In this document: positions 46,676 to 55,827 of the stretch, one piece after another
Numbering within the stretch: position 1 is the stretch's first letter
Layout of the letters: each line of letters starts with the position of its first letter
Source: Flavobacterium piscis
Lineage (GTDB): Bacteria; Bacteroidota; Bacteroidia; Flavobacteriales; Flavobacteriaceae
Assembly: GCF_001686925.1 (NCBI RefSeq)
Contig: NZ_LVEN01000005.1
Location: forward strand, 124,001 to 188,000
Direction: 5' to 3'
DNA length: 64,000 nt
Made by a program: the position numbers and the translations under genes
The notes under the pieces: generated by a model
Database searches by the model: none
What the model saw: only the letters and a program-made list of their open reading frames with translations
What the model was told of the DNA's origin: nothing

Positions 46676-48982
46676 TTAGAACTTATATCTCAGACTTGTC
46701 ATAACCTGACGAGGCGCAATCGGATTCACACTATAATTTTCGTGTACCGTATAATTTAATTCGTTTGTGATGTTTGATAATCGGCATAAAATTGAGAATT
46801 TTCTCCATTCATAACCTAGAGAGGCATCGACAGTTGTATAACCTTTTAGAGGAATATCTCTGTCTCTAACTGTTATAGTGTATGCTGGATCCGGTTTTGG
46901 ATTTGCAGGAGTTGGTTTAACTTCTGTCCATAAATAATCATCATTCCAACCTCCGGTGCGGTCACCTACATAATTTGCAATAGCTCCAAAAGTTAATCCT
47001 TTTAATAAGCCCTCTGGCAATTTGTAGAAAAAGCTCAAATTGGCCGTGTTTTTAGGAGTTCTTGCTAATACATCACCTACTACAAGGCTTCCGTTTGTTC
47101 CGGACGATTTCGATACTTTAGTTTCATTAAAACTGTAACCCGCCATAATATTCAAACCTTCAACAGGATTTGCAGTGATATCTATTTCGACACCTTTTCC
47201 TTTTGTAGCACCTACTAATTCTTTGAAATTGCTGTTGGCATTTTGTGTTACGCCATCTGCTAAAAATTGCGCGGTTTGTGCCAGATTGTTATTTGATATT
47301 TGATAAACAGTAACGTTTGTACTTAAAAGACCTTTCCAGAAATCTTTTTTGATACCCACTTCATATTGGTCAATAATGGAAGGATCCAACGGTTTTGAAT
47401 CTACTGTTGTTCCGGTATTTGGTGTAAAAGAGTTCGAATAACTTGCAAAAAGTGATAAATCGGTAGTTGGCTGAATAACTAATCCTGCTTTAGGCGAAAA
47501 AGCTCTGTTTAAGGTTTTGGCTCCGGTAACCGGAAGCGCATTTTCGTAAGCAGTTGTAATGACATTTACATTGTTCTTCTTCTCGATTACTTCTTTTGTA
47601 GTTGTAGCTTCGCCTTGTTGCCAGGACCAACGTAATCCTGCTAAAACTTTTACATATTGATTGATCGAAACCAAATCCTGAAAATAAGCTCCAAAACGTT
47701 GTGTTTCTGTACTTGTTAATTGAGTAGTTCTTGTAGGGTACGGAATAACATTACTTTGCGTGCTGTAATCGTAAGTATATAGGTTTATCGCTGTAGCTTC
47801 TGTTGTTAAGAGGTCTGCAGGTTTTGCCGGATCATAGAATCCAAAAGTATAACTTGGCGCTAGAGAATTTTCGTAATCAACTCCCGTAAATATCTGGTGT
47901 TTAATGCTACCGGTATTAAAAGTTCCCTGTAAGCTTAATTGGTCACCAAATATTTGTTCGGCACCATCAGCTTTTGTTAACCCGCGTTTCCAGTTTCCGT
48001 TGGCATCAATTGTACTTAATTGTGCTGTTGAAGTCTGAGTTCTGCGGTAAGATTGATAAGAAGAATTAAAATTTAATTTCCAGTTTTTATTAAAATCATG
48101 ATTAAACAACATCGAAGCACTGGCAGATTTGGTGTTTGCTGTTGACCAAAGTGACCCGAAAAATTCGTTACGAGGTAAGTCTAAAATTGTTTTTCCGTAA
48201 ATTCCTGTACCAAAATCAGGAGTCCAGTCGGCACTTAAATAATCTCCTTGTACTGTAATTTGTGTTTTGTCTGAAAGATGAAATAAGAAAGAAGGGTTGA
48301 CATAAATACGTTCGTTTTTTACATAATCCCTAAAGCTTTCTGAATTTTCGTATGAAGCGATAAATCTGTAGGCAATAGATTTGTTTAATGGGCCGTAAAT
48401 ATCTAAAGTTGGTTTATAAAAAGAATAGCTTCCCATTTGCATGGATAGTTCGCCACCTTGCGTAAATTTTGGTGTTTTAGTCACTAAATTCATAATTCCG
48501 CCAGGTGCCACATTTCCGTATAATAGGGCAGAACCTCCCTTTAGAAATTCTACTTTTTCTAAAGATGAAACTTCAGGTATAGAACCGGCATTATAGCGAA
48601 AACCATTTTTAAACATATTATTGGCAGACATATCATAACCTCTTGAGAAAAAAGATTCTTGTGCGCCACCACGAGCAGATCCTACATAAACTCCGTTAAG
48701 GTTTTTTACCACTTCACTTAATCTAATAGCTTGTTGTTCTTGTATTATTGCACTGCCAATTATTTGAACACTCTGTGGCAAATCCATTACTTTGATTCCT
48801 GAACGGGCAGCTTCGATTGGTTTCTTGGGTTTATTTGCTGTAATTAAAACTTCATTAAGAATTTCTCCTTTTTTGTTTTTTACAGTATCATTTGCTGTTG
48901 TCGTATTTTCGGCCTTTGCATAATCCTGACTGTAAGCTGCAAAACCTATAAAAGATAAAACGAAAAGTAAATTATATTTCAT
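46676..48982 (-). CDS. TonB-dependent siderophore receptor
   Basis: A 768-residue outer-membrane receptor: signal peptide (1-18, AAYSQ), plug domain (about 60-190; MDLPQSVQIIGS, LSEVVKNLNGVYVG, SSLEKVEFLKGGSALLYG, PGGIMNLVTKTP), and a 22-strand barrel ending in LRYKF. The plug and barrel pattern fits siderophore (TIGR01783-like) receptors. It has no carboxypeptidase-like N-terminal domain, unlike the paralogue at 51318-53639. A good promoter and the shared operator precede the start codon, so iron-responsive control is likely. Confidence 0.92.
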   Translation of the reverse strand: MKYNLLFVLSFIGFAAYSQDYAKAENTTTANDTVKNKKGEILNEVLITANKPKKPIEAARSGIKVMDLPQSVQIIGSAIIQEQQAIRLSEVVKNLNGVYVGSARGGAQESFFSRGYDMSANNMFKNGFRYNAGSIPEVSSLEKVEFLKGGSALLYGNVAPGGIMNLVTKTPKFTQGGELSMQMGSYSFYKPTLDIYGPLNKSIAYRFIASYENSESFRDYVKNERIYVNPSFLFHLSDKTQITVQGDYLSADWTPDFGTGIYGKTILDLPRNEFFGSLWSTANTKSASASMLFNHDFNKNWKLNFNSSYQSYRRTQTSTAQLSTIDANGNWKRGLTKADGAEQIFGDQLSLQGTFNTGSIKHQIFTGVDYENSLAPSYTFGFYDPAKPADLLTTEATAINLYTYDYSTQSNVIPYPTRTTQLTSTETQRFGAYFQDLVSINQYVKVLAGLRWSWQQGEATTTKEVIEKKNNVNVITTAYENALPVTGAKTLNRAFSPKAGLVIQPTTDLSLFASYSNSFTPNTGTTVDSKPLDPSIIDQYEVGIKKDFWKGLLSTNVTVYQISNNNLAQTAQFLADGVTQNANSNFKELVGATKGKGVEIDITANPVEGLNIMAGYSFNETKVSKSSGTNGSLVVGDVLARTPKNTANLSFFYKLPEGLLKGLTFGAIANYVGDRTGGWNDDYLWTEVKPTPANPKPDPAYTITVRDRDIPLKGYTTVDASLGYEWRKFSILCRLSNITNELNYTVHENYSVNPIAPRQVMTSLRYKF

Positions 48983-48986
48983 GGTA

Positions 48987-49006
48987 TTTATTTAGATTGA
49001 ATAAAA
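48987..49006 (-). promoter_or_regulatory. Candidate Fur-type operator, receptor gene 2
   Basis: On the minus strand this reads TTTTATTCAATCTAAATAAA. With one extra base on each side it differs at one position from the copy before receptor gene 1 (53666-53685). It lies just downstream of the -7 box, where a repressor would block transcription. The identity of the regulator (Fur or another) is inferred from the iron-uptake context. Confidence 0.6.
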
Positions 49007-49016
49007 ATAAGTTTTG

Positions 49017-49047
49017 CAAATATAAGTGCACTGCGATGTTTTAACAA
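49017..49047 (-). promoter_or_regulatory. Promoter of TonB receptor gene 2
   Basis: Minus strand: TTG (49047-49045), 20-bp spacer, TATATTTG (49024-49017), an exact match to TTG-N-TAnnTTTG. TTGTTAAA at -33 is identical to that of receptor gene 1. Confidence 0.8.
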
Positions 49048-49195
49048 AATTTATTAAGAGATTTTCTTACTTAAAACTTCATTAGTTTTGTCTTAAGATT
49101 TGCTTAAGATTTTGTTTTGAAAGGTTTAATTATTTATAATAAAAAAAATTTTCTGACTCTTTCCGTCCTTCTTTATTAAATTAAAAACAAAAAAA

Positions 49196-49221
49196 AAGCC
49201 TTACTCAAAAGAGCAAGGCTT
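49196..49221 (-). terminator. Terminator after the DUF4198 gene
   Basis: AAGCCTTACTC (49196-49206) pairs with GAGCAAGGCTT (49211-49221) with one A-C mismatch; the A-run to its left gives the T-tract on the minus strand. Confidence 0.75.
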
Positions 49222-49251
49222 ATACTATTATAATAAGTTGTACTAAATAAA

Positions 49252-49977
49252 CTATTTAACCGTAATTAAGTAGGTCGCCATTTTCCAGATTTCATCATAT
49301 TTTTTTCCATTATGTTCTCCGGCAGCTTTTTCGGTATAAGCAAATTCTACCATATAGTTTCCAGGCCAGATTGGTGTAAAAGAGATTTCTCCTTTATCAT
49401 TACTCCATAATTCTTTTTCCCAGCCATTGGGAGCAATTACTTTCATTTTTTGCTCTTTGGCTTCTTTGCCTTCATATAAAGCGTTTATGTTGATTTTTGT
49501 TTTTTGTTTAGCAGCAGTTACATCTTTAGCAAATACGCTAATAATGTTTGTGTTTGCAGTTGCTTCATTTCCTTTTATAGCGTTGCCAACAGTAACGGTA
49601 GCACTGGAGTTATAATCTAAAACCATAGTTCCGTAAACATCTTTTACTTTATGGTGCATTACAATAGTATAAACTCCATCTTCATCCGGTGTAAAAAATG
49701 CCTGGTATTTATTATCTAAAGCTTTCGCTGTAAGTTTAGTTTCTTTTTTTGATGGACTAATAACAACTAAAGTAAAATCTTTTAAATCTGAAAACCATTT
49801 ATCAGCTTTTGTAATGTCATTATCTGAAAATTCTCCAAAATAAACAGAGATTTCCTGAACTTTTCCTTTTGTACCGGTTGCTTTAGTCTCGATCCAAAGG
49901 GCGTGGGCAAATAATTGCGGACTTGCGACTAACATAAAAAGAAAAAGGGTGATTTTTTTTAAAGTATTTGATTTCAT
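49252..49977 (-). CDS. DUF4198 periplasmic protein
   Basis: A 241-residue exported protein (signal peptide 1-24, LFAHALW). The mature N-terminus HALWIE is the hallmark of DUF4198/NikM-like proteins, in which an N-terminal histidine can bind metal. The rest is two beta-sandwich domains (EISVYFGEFS, FTPDEDGVYTIVMHHK, then IWPGNYMVEFAY). Placed between a PepSY membrane protein and TonB receptors, it is probably part of metal or siderophore handling. It has its own candidate operator and -7 box. Confidence 0.85.
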   Translation of the reverse strand: MKSNTLKKITLFLFMLVASPQLFAHALWIETKATGTKGKVQEISVYFGEFSDNDITKADKWFSDLKDFTLVVISPSKKETKLTAKALDNKYQAFFTPDEDGVYTIVMHHKVKDVYGTMVLDYNSSATVTVGNAIKGNEATANTNIISVFAKDVTAAKQKTKININALYEGKEAKEQKMKVIAPNGWEKELWSNDKGEISFTPIWPGNYMVEFAYTEKAAGEHNGKKYDEIWKMATYLITVK

Positions 49978-50015
49978 AAGATCAGGTTTAAAAATTATTA
50001 AGTATGAATTGTCTA

Positions 50016-50056
50016 CAAACTTAACTCTTATTTAGAATAATTAAAAATAAATCTAA
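50016..50056 (-). promoter_or_regulatory. Promoter region and candidate operator of the DUF4198 gene
   Basis: On the minus strand a -7 box TAAGTTTG (50023-50016) is preceded by TTTTTAATTATTCTAAATAA (50047-50028), which matches the receptor operators (TTTTTAnTnATTCTAAATAA). Here the operator overlaps the spacer/-33 region instead of the start site, and an additional inverted half TTTAGATTTATT (50056-50045) is adjacent. No TTG is seen at -33. Confidence 0.5.
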
Positions 50057-50090
50057 AGAAAAACACTATTTTTAAAATAAGGGCATAACA

Positions 50091-51236
50091 TTAAGATGCC
50101 TTTTTCTTATTTTTATTATTTCTTCCCCACCAGATTAAGAAACCTGTAATAGGCAAACTTGCTGCAATAAGACTGGCAAAAAAAGCCAATACTTTTCCTG
50201 GAAATCCAAGGATACTGCCTACATGCAGATCGTAATTTAAGAAGCGGAATTTTTCTCCATTATTTTTGTCTTCATATCTTATTGTTCTAAGTGGCTTAGC
50301 GGTATAACGGTCAAAGTCTATGGCTGTATCATCAAAACGGCTTTTATAACGAATGAAAGTATTATAAGTCGCCAGCGAATCGTTTTCTTCTGGAATAAAC
50401 AAATAGTAACTTTTTGCCTCCGGATGCGATTGCTTTACGGAGGCGTAAATTTTATCAATCGAATTGTTTGTTGTGTAATGAGTAGTATCAGAAACTATTC
50501 TTTCTTTTTTATATGTTTTTCCTCCATTAAACAGCCATTGCAATCCTTTATCATAGCAATCAAATGCCCAGACTAATCCCGTAAGCGCAATTATCAAAGC
50601 GAAAATCATCGAATAATATCCCAGAATATTATGCAGATCATAGTTTTTACGTTTCCATTTTGTGGAGTCTTTCCATTTAAACCAAAAACGCTGTTTGGCT
50701 GCTTGTTTGTTTTTAGGCCACCAAAGTATAAGTCCGGTAATTAAGGAGATTATAAATATAATGGTTGCAGTTCCAGTAATAGGATCTCCAATTTTACTGT
50801 TAAAGCAAAGTGTTTGATGCAGCATTCGAATAAAAACAAAAAATTCTAAATTAAAATCTTCGTGTTTTTTTACTGCTCCATTATACGGATCTACGTAGAT
50901 ATAAGTAGTATGATATTGGTTCCAGTACCAAAATGCGTCCGGATTTAATTCTTCAAAAAACCAGACAATTACAGTACGGTCATCCTCATTAATTATTTGG
51001 CATCCCGAGAGTGATTGTTTCTGATTCTTGTTGGCTTTTTTCGCAATTTCAATTATACGGCTTATCGGCAGTTTCTTTTCTATTACCTGATCGGTGTAAT
51101 AATAGTCGTGAACCACAGGTCGTAATTCTTCTTCAAAAACATACAAACAGCCTGTAATGCCCAATATAATGACAATTAAGCCCGAAGATAATCCCAGCCA
51201 CAGGTGAATTTTGAGAATAAGTTTTTTAAATGTCAT
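50091..51236 (-). CDS. PepSY-associated TM-helix membrane protein
   Basis: A 381-residue inner-membrane protein: first TM helix (about 10-34, IHLWLGLSSGLIVIILGITGCLY pattern, His11), periplasmic PepSY-like region, TM near 150-172, TM near 205-228, and a final TM (about 345-372). It belongs to the PepSY_TM group common beside siderophore receptors; some members act as ferric-siderophore reductases, and His residues in helices could hold haem. It follows receptor gene 1 by 81 bp with a hairpin in between. Confidence 0.88.
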   Translation of the reverse strand: MTFKKLILKIHLWLGLSSGLIVIILGITGCLYVFEEELRPVVHDYYYTDQVIEKKLPISRIIEIAKKANKNQKQSLSGCQIINEDDRTVIVWFFEELNPDAFWYWNQYHTTYIYVDPYNGAVKKHEDFNLEFFVFIRMLHQTLCFNSKIGDPITGTATIIFIISLITGLILWWPKNKQAAKQRFWFKWKDSTKWKRKNYDLHNILGYYSMIFALIIALTGLVWAFDCYDKGLQWLFNGGKTYKKERIVSDTTHYTTNNSIDKIYASVKQSHPEAKSYYLFIPEENDSLATYNTFIRYKSRFDDTAIDFDRYTAKPLRTIRYEDKNNGEKFRFLNYDLHVGSILGFPGKVLAFFASLIAASLPITGFLIWWGRNNKNKKKAS

Positions 51237-51270
51237 ATGAGTACCTTTAAAAAAGATTTATAATTAAAAG

Positions 51271-51295
51271 CGCCTCAATTCATAAAATTGAGGCG
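51271..51295 (-). terminator. Hairpin between TonB receptor gene 1 and the PepSY gene
   Basis: CGCCTCAATT (51271-51280) pairs with AATTGAGGCG (51286-51295) around five bases. The T-run on the minus side is short (CTTTTAA), so partial termination is more likely than full. Confidence 0.6.
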
Positions 51296-51317
51296 TCAGT
51301 TTAAAGATTATTAGGTT

Positions 51318-53639
51318 TTAAAATTTCATTGTTAAATTAGCCAAGATGCTGGTCGGCGCCTGCGATGTGCCCCAGAAATCCCAGTATCTTTCATTAGTTA
51401 AATTATTAAATTTTAAACCTAATCTCCATGTAGGTTTTTCGTAATATACTGTGGCATTGTAAACAGTATATGATGGCATGTAAAAAGTATTATCTGCTGT
51501 AAAATAATTTTTGTCTACAAAATTGGCGCCGGCACCAATTCCTAAACCTTTTAATTTGTTTTGGAAAGTATAAGTCGCCCAGAAATTTACTACATTTTCT
51601 GGCGATGAGGTCGCTTTGTTTCCTTCAATTGCAGCTACAGATGCTTTTACAATTCGATTGTCATTATAAGCATAACCCGAAATAATGCTTAATCCTGTAA
51701 ACGGAGTTGCCATTAATTCAAAATCTACACCTTTGCTCACTTGTTTACCATCTTGTATTGTAAATCCTGCAGCATCAGTTCTGGTAGCGTTATCAATTGT
51801 AATATTGTAATAACTTACAGATCCGCTTAATTTTTTGTTGAAAGCATCTGCCTTAATTCCTCCTTCATACTGAACAGCATAAATTGGGTCTAAAACCAAT
51901 TGCGTCGCATCTGGCTGTGTTACAGGCTGCATGTTCTGGAAACCGTTCATGTAATTTCCAAAAACAGAAACCTGATCTTTTACCACTTCATACACTAATC
52001 CTAATTTTGGAGAAAGAGCTGTTTGGCTATAACCTTCTGTTGTTCCCACTTTTGCACGTTCAAAATTGTCAAGACGTAAACTTAACATAGCAGAAAATCG
52101 GTCTGTAAAATTTACTACATCACAAGCATAGACACTAAAAGTTTTTTGGTCAGCAATAGGTGAAGTTGTCAATACAAGTCCGGCGTCAACCGCTTTTCTT
52201 CTAATTGGCGCAAAAGGAGCTGTAACATCTATGTTATCAAGTGTAAAGGTTGTTCCACCAGAAAAAGCAGAGCTGTAAAGTCTGTAATTGACACCGGTAA
52301 GAAATTTATGTTTTATGCTTCCTGTAGAAAATGTTCCGTTAATGTTTTCCTGAATGTTGGTATAGTTGTTGAAAATTGGACCCCAAAGACCAACTCTTCT
52401 GGCGGTCTGTGTAGGAGAACTCCAAACGGCATAACTTTGATAACTGCGTTCTACATCTTCACCTACAAATGAAAATACGGTGGTAGATCTCCAATTTTCT
52501 GAAATTTCATATTCTGCCTGAGCAAAAACTTTTGTAGCTGTTGATTTTGCATCGTTATCATCATGAAACATTGATTTTTTATAATCGATTTTCAAATCGT
52601 TCGGATTTGTAATTCCGGAAGTCGCAGCATACGTGTTGTAAGTTCGTCTTGTGTTATTCACGTTATAAAGCTCTGCATCGAAGTTAAAAGTAAGTTTGTC
52701 AGATGCTTTGTAAGTAAGACTTGGCGCCACAAGAAGTGTATTGTTAAAGCCATAATCAAGGAAACTTTTTTCTCTGTTTACGGCAAGATTTACTCTAAAT
52801 AAAACTGTTTTTTCCTGATTTAAAGGCGTGTTTATATCTGCTGTAAGACGGTTTAGGTTGAAACTTCCCGTTGTGTATGATATTTCGGCAGCAGTAGTTT
52901 CAAAAGGTTTTTTGGTGACCAAATTTACAACACCTCCAAATGAAGAAACAGAAGAACCAAATAAAGTTCCCGACGGTCCTTTCATTATTTCGATACGTTC
53001 TACGTTTCCAAGATCAACAGAAGAACGTCCCGAAGCTGTTTCCATTCCGTTTCTTGCATTAACACCTGTAGAAAAACCTCTAAAAATTACACCAACTCCT
53101 CCAGAAGGATAGCTAATAGAAACTACACCAGGAGAGTTTTGTACGGCACCTCTAATATCTACGGCTACTTGTTCCATTAAAAGTTCTTTCTGAATCACAC
53201 TGTAAACCTGAGGGTTTTCCAGATTTGTTAATGGCATTCTCGCAACATAATCTGTTTTTTTAGATAAAATGCTTTTTTTGCTGTTTACCACAACTTCCTT
53301 TAGTTCTTTATTAGAAACCTTCAATTGTAAATTAACAGTTGCTGTTTCGCTTTCACTAACCATAACTTCGCTTTCTGAAGTTTCATAACCTGTTAGGGAA
53401 ACTTGTAAACTATAGGTGCCTGGCTTTACTCTGCTGAATTCAAAGTTTCCGTTTTCATCAGAAATAGCCCAGTATTTTGAGTTTTTTAAGATAACATTGA
53501 CTCCGGCTGCCTGTTCGCCATCTGAAGTAGTGATGGTACCTTTAATTTTTCCATTTTGTTGTGCAAAAGAACAAAAAGCAGAAAGTAACAAACTAATTGT
53601 AAATAGAAAACGAATCGTTTTCAAACTCGAATATTTCAT
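51318..53639 (-). CDS. TonB-dependent siderophore receptor with carboxypeptidase-like N-terminal domain
   Basis: A 773-residue outer-membrane receptor: signal peptide (1-26, CSFAQQ), carboxypeptidase D regulatory-like domain (about 30-110; GKIKGTITTSDGEQAAGVNV), plug domain (about 145-245; GAVQNSPGVVSISYPSGGVG, VERIEIMKGPSGTLFG) and a barrel ending in LTMKF. The C-terminal NLTNERYWDFWG resembles ferrichrome/catecholate-type receptors. Distinct from the second receptor at 46676-48982. Promoter and operator lie directly upstream, and the PepSY gene follows, probably co-transcribed. Confidence 0.92.
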   Translation of the reverse strand: MKYSSLKTIRFLFTISLLLSAFCSFAQQNGKIKGTITTSDGEQAAGVNVILKNSKYWAISDENGNFEFSRVKPGTYSLQVSLTGYETSESEVMVSESETATVNLQLKVSNKELKEVVVNSKKSILSKKTDYVARMPLTNLENPQVYSVIQKELLMEQVAVDIRGAVQNSPGVVSISYPSGGVGVIFRGFSTGVNARNGMETASGRSSVDLGNVERIEIMKGPSGTLFGSSVSSFGGVVNLVTKKPFETTAAEISYTTGSFNLNRLTADINTPLNQEKTVLFRVNLAVNREKSFLDYGFNNTLLVAPSLTYKASDKLTFNFDAELYNVNNTRRTYNTYAATSGITNPNDLKIDYKKSMFHDDNDAKSTATKVFAQAEYEISENWRSTTVFSFVGEDVERSYQSYAVWSSPTQTARRVGLWGPIFNNYTNIQENINGTFSTGSIKHKFLTGVNYRLYSSAFSGGTTFTLDNIDVTAPFAPIRRKAVDAGLVLTTSPIADQKTFSVYACDVVNFTDRFSAMLSLRLDNFERAKVGTTEGYSQTALSPKLGLVYEVVKDQVSVFGNYMNGFQNMQPVTQPDATQLVLDPIYAVQYEGGIKADAFNKKLSGSVSYYNITIDNATRTDAAGFTIQDGKQVSKGVDFELMATPFTGLSIISGYAYNDNRIVKASVAAIEGNKATSSPENVVNFWATYTFQNKLKGLGIGAGANFVDKNYFTADNTFYMPSYTVYNATVYYEKPTWRLGLKFNNLTNERYWDFWGTSQAPTSILANLTMKF

Positions 53640-53665
53640 TTTATTTAATGGGTTTAGTTATTGTA

Positions 53666-53685
53666 TTTATTTAGAATGAATAAAA
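53666..53685 (-). promoter_or_regulatory. Candidate Fur-type operator, receptor gene 1
   Basis: Minus strand: TTTTATTCATTCTAAATAAA, nearly identical to the copy at 48987-49006. The palindrome core is ATTTAGAAT with TTTATT/AATAAA flanks on the plus strand. It begins seven bases downstream of the -7 box, over the expected start site. Confidence 0.6.
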
Positions 53686-53691
53686 ACAGTG

Positions 53692-53721
53692 CAAATGTAA
53701 AAATTAATCTTTCTTTAACAA
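53692..53721 (-). promoter_or_regulatory. Promoter of TonB receptor gene 1
   Basis: Minus strand: TTG (53721-53719), 19-bp spacer, TACATTTG (53699-53692), an exact consensus match. The -33 word TTGTTAAA is the same as in receptor gene 2. Confidence 0.8.
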
Positions 53722-53918
53722 GTTTTATTTATTGGGAATGAAATGTTTTTTTGTGATTTTTAAAGTGAATTTGAAATTCTATTACAAATTATAAGATTTA
53801 TAGTACTCTTATTGCCTCATTTTTAAATTAAATCATGTAATTGTTTTTAACTGAAGAAAGTTAAAAATGAAAGATTTGGATTAAAAAACCTTAATTTTGC
53901 AATCTGAAAAATGACCTG

Positions 53919-55079
53919 ATGATTTTACCTTTTTTTAAAAGAATCCAGAATTCACCGCAAGGATTTAGAATAGCCAATACTGTATTTTTTTTCATATCCG
54001 GTTTTGGATATTCCTCATGGGTTTCCAGAATTCCGCATATTCAAGCACAATTAAATTTATCTGAAGCTCAATTTGGAGCGGTTTTATTCGCATTTCCAAT
54101 TGGCTTAATGCTTACCATGCCTTTTACCGGCATGTTGTTAAATAAATACAGCAGCCGTTATATCATGCTTTTGGGAGCAATCATGTTTAATATTGCCTTG
54201 TCATTGCCAGGCTTAGCTGCTTTTGTATGGCAATTGGTTATGATACTCCTGATCTTTGGAGCTTCTCGTAATATTTTTAATTTATCTATTAATGCACAAT
54301 CACTTGAAGTTCAGAAATTATATCCTAAGTCAATTATAACTCGTTTTCATGCCGTTTGGAGTATTGCTGTTTTTTCAGGAGCTGGTTTGGGTTATGTTAT
54401 GGTAACACAAAATATTGCACCCTCATATCACTTATTGGGAGTTAGTATTTTTATGATGGGACTTACGGCTTGTTTTTATCCCATGAGTATTCATAATCAG
54501 CCTGTTCCGGTAAAAAAGAAATTCTTTTCGATGCCGGAAAAAAATCTGGTAAAATTTGCCTTGATTTGTTTTGTTTCCATGGCTTGCGAAAATACAATGT
54601 ACGATTGGAGCGGAATTTATTTCGAAAATATTTTGAAAGCTTCTCCAAAACTTACCAGCGCTGCATTTGTATTTTTTGCATCGGCGGTAACTTTAGGACG
54701 TTTGTTTGGAGATTACGGTGTAATGAAATTTGGAACCAAAAAAATTCTGCTTTACAGCGGTATTCTGATCACTTTAGGTTTTGGAATTTGTTTTATCCTG
54801 CCCTATGTTTACCCCACTATTTTCGGTTATGTTTTAATCGGATTTGGGGTTTCCTGCGTAGTTCCGCTAGTATTTAGTATCGCCGGAAGATCCTCAAAAC
54901 TAAGCAGCGGTTCTGCTTTAACTTCTATATCTACAATTGGCTATCTGGGATTTTTATTGGTTCCGCCAATGGTTGGTTTTATCTCTGAATATCTTAGTAT
55001 GAAATGGGCATTTTTAATAATGGCACTTTTAGGGATACTGATGATTTTTATGGTGAATAAAATCGGGGAGAATGAGTAG
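53919..55079 (+). CDS. Major facilitator superfamily transporter
   Basis: A 386-residue transporter with about 12 TM helices. RIANTVFFFISGFGYSSWVSRIP at the start and the motif A-like loop LLNKYSSRYIMLLG between helices 2 and 3 resemble the YbjJ-like MFS branch; the second half has the matching GDYGVMKFGTKKILL loop. Substrate not predictable. Divergent from the receptor gene. Its start is followed by a normal TM1 with RI-basic flanks. Confidence 0.88.
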   Translation: MILPFFKRIQNSPQGFRIANTVFFFISGFGYSSWVSRIPHIQAQLNLSEAQFGAVLFAFPIGLMLTMPFTGMLLNKYSSRYIMLLGAIMFNIALSLPGLAAFVWQLVMILLIFGASRNIFNLSINAQSLEVQKLYPKSIITRFHAVWSIAVFSGAGLGYVMVTQNIAPSYHLLGVSIFMMGLTACFYPMSIHNQPVPVKKKFFSMPEKNLVKFALICFVSMACENTMYDWSGIYFENILKASPKLTSAAFVFFASAVTLGRLFGDYGVMKFGTKKILLYSGILITLGFGICFILPYVYPTIFGYVLIGFGVSCVVPLVFSIAGRSSKLSSGSALTSISTIGYLGFLLVPPMVGFISEYLSMKWAFLIMALLGILMIFMVNKIGENE

Positions 55080-55375
55080 ATTTTTTTTTGAAGATGCTAA
55101 GATTCTGAGTTGCTGAGGTTCTAAGTTTTTTTGCCACGAAGGCGCTAAAACGCAAAGTTATTTTTTTTAAAGATTTTCCAGCTAAGTCGCTAATTTTTTT
55201 TTTGCCACGAAGGCACTAAAACGCAAAGTTTTTTTTTTGAAATATTTTGCCGCTAGGTCGCTAAATTTTTTGCGCTAAGGCTCGAAGATATTAAGTTTTG
55301 TGAAAGATTTTGTAACTAAGGCACTAAAGTTTGTCTTTTTGACTTGCTTAAGTTGCGATAAGTATTCTAAAATTT

Positions 55376-55635
55376 TGCTCTGAAAGAGCTTTAGAAATAG
55401 CATAGTGCGAAGCACTATGATGAAAAAAGACTATCGTTTTGCCCTGTAAGGGCAAAAGCGTGATTCCAAAGAAAATACTAATCGTAGGTTATATGGTATT
55501 TTCTACTATTGTTACGTTATCTATTCTATGAATCTATAGATCTGTTTGCTTTTGCCCTTTCAGGGCAATATTCGTTTTTGCTTTAGCTCGTAGTGTTGCG
55601 CACTATGCTTATGATTTTGGGCTTTCAGCCCATTT
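55376..55635. repeat. Mirror-symmetric array of six short hairpins
   Basis: Left half in order: GCTCTGAAAGAGC (55378-55390), CATAGTGCGAAGCACTATG (55401-55419), TTGCCCTGTAAGGGCAA (55439-55455). Right half in reverse order: TTGCCCTTTCAGGGCAA (55552-55568), TAGTGTTGCGCACTA (55591-55605), GGGCTTTCAGCCC (55619-55631). Arms of the two halves are also complementary to each other, so a single large stem is possible as an alternative to six small ones. The centre (about 55456-55551) has no clear symmetry. Confidence 0.8.
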
Positions 55636-55683
55636 TTAAGAGTTTCGAAAACTACAGTGACCTGCTCGTGAATATTTTTTAAA

Positions 55684-55827
55684 CTGGACTGAAGTCCAGC
55701 TCTACAAAATGAATCGAACCGAAGGTTCTTTAAATACCAGCGTTCACTCTAAAGGAATTTCTAAAATAATCCCAAAAAAAGAACCGTAGGTTCGATGTAT
55801 ATTGTAGGGCTGGACTTTAGTCCAGTT
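55684..55827. repeat. REP-like element with CTGGACT-AGTCCAG hairpins
   Basis: CTGGACTGAAGTCCAG (55684-55699) and CTGGACTTTAGTCCAG (55810-55825) flank CTCTACAAAATGAATCGAAC with GAAGGTTC, and its inverse GAACCGTAGGTTCGATGTAT. The arrangement mirrors that at 9509-9609 (hairpin, CTACAAAAT, spacer, TATATTGTAGGG, hairpin). Confidence 0.8.
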
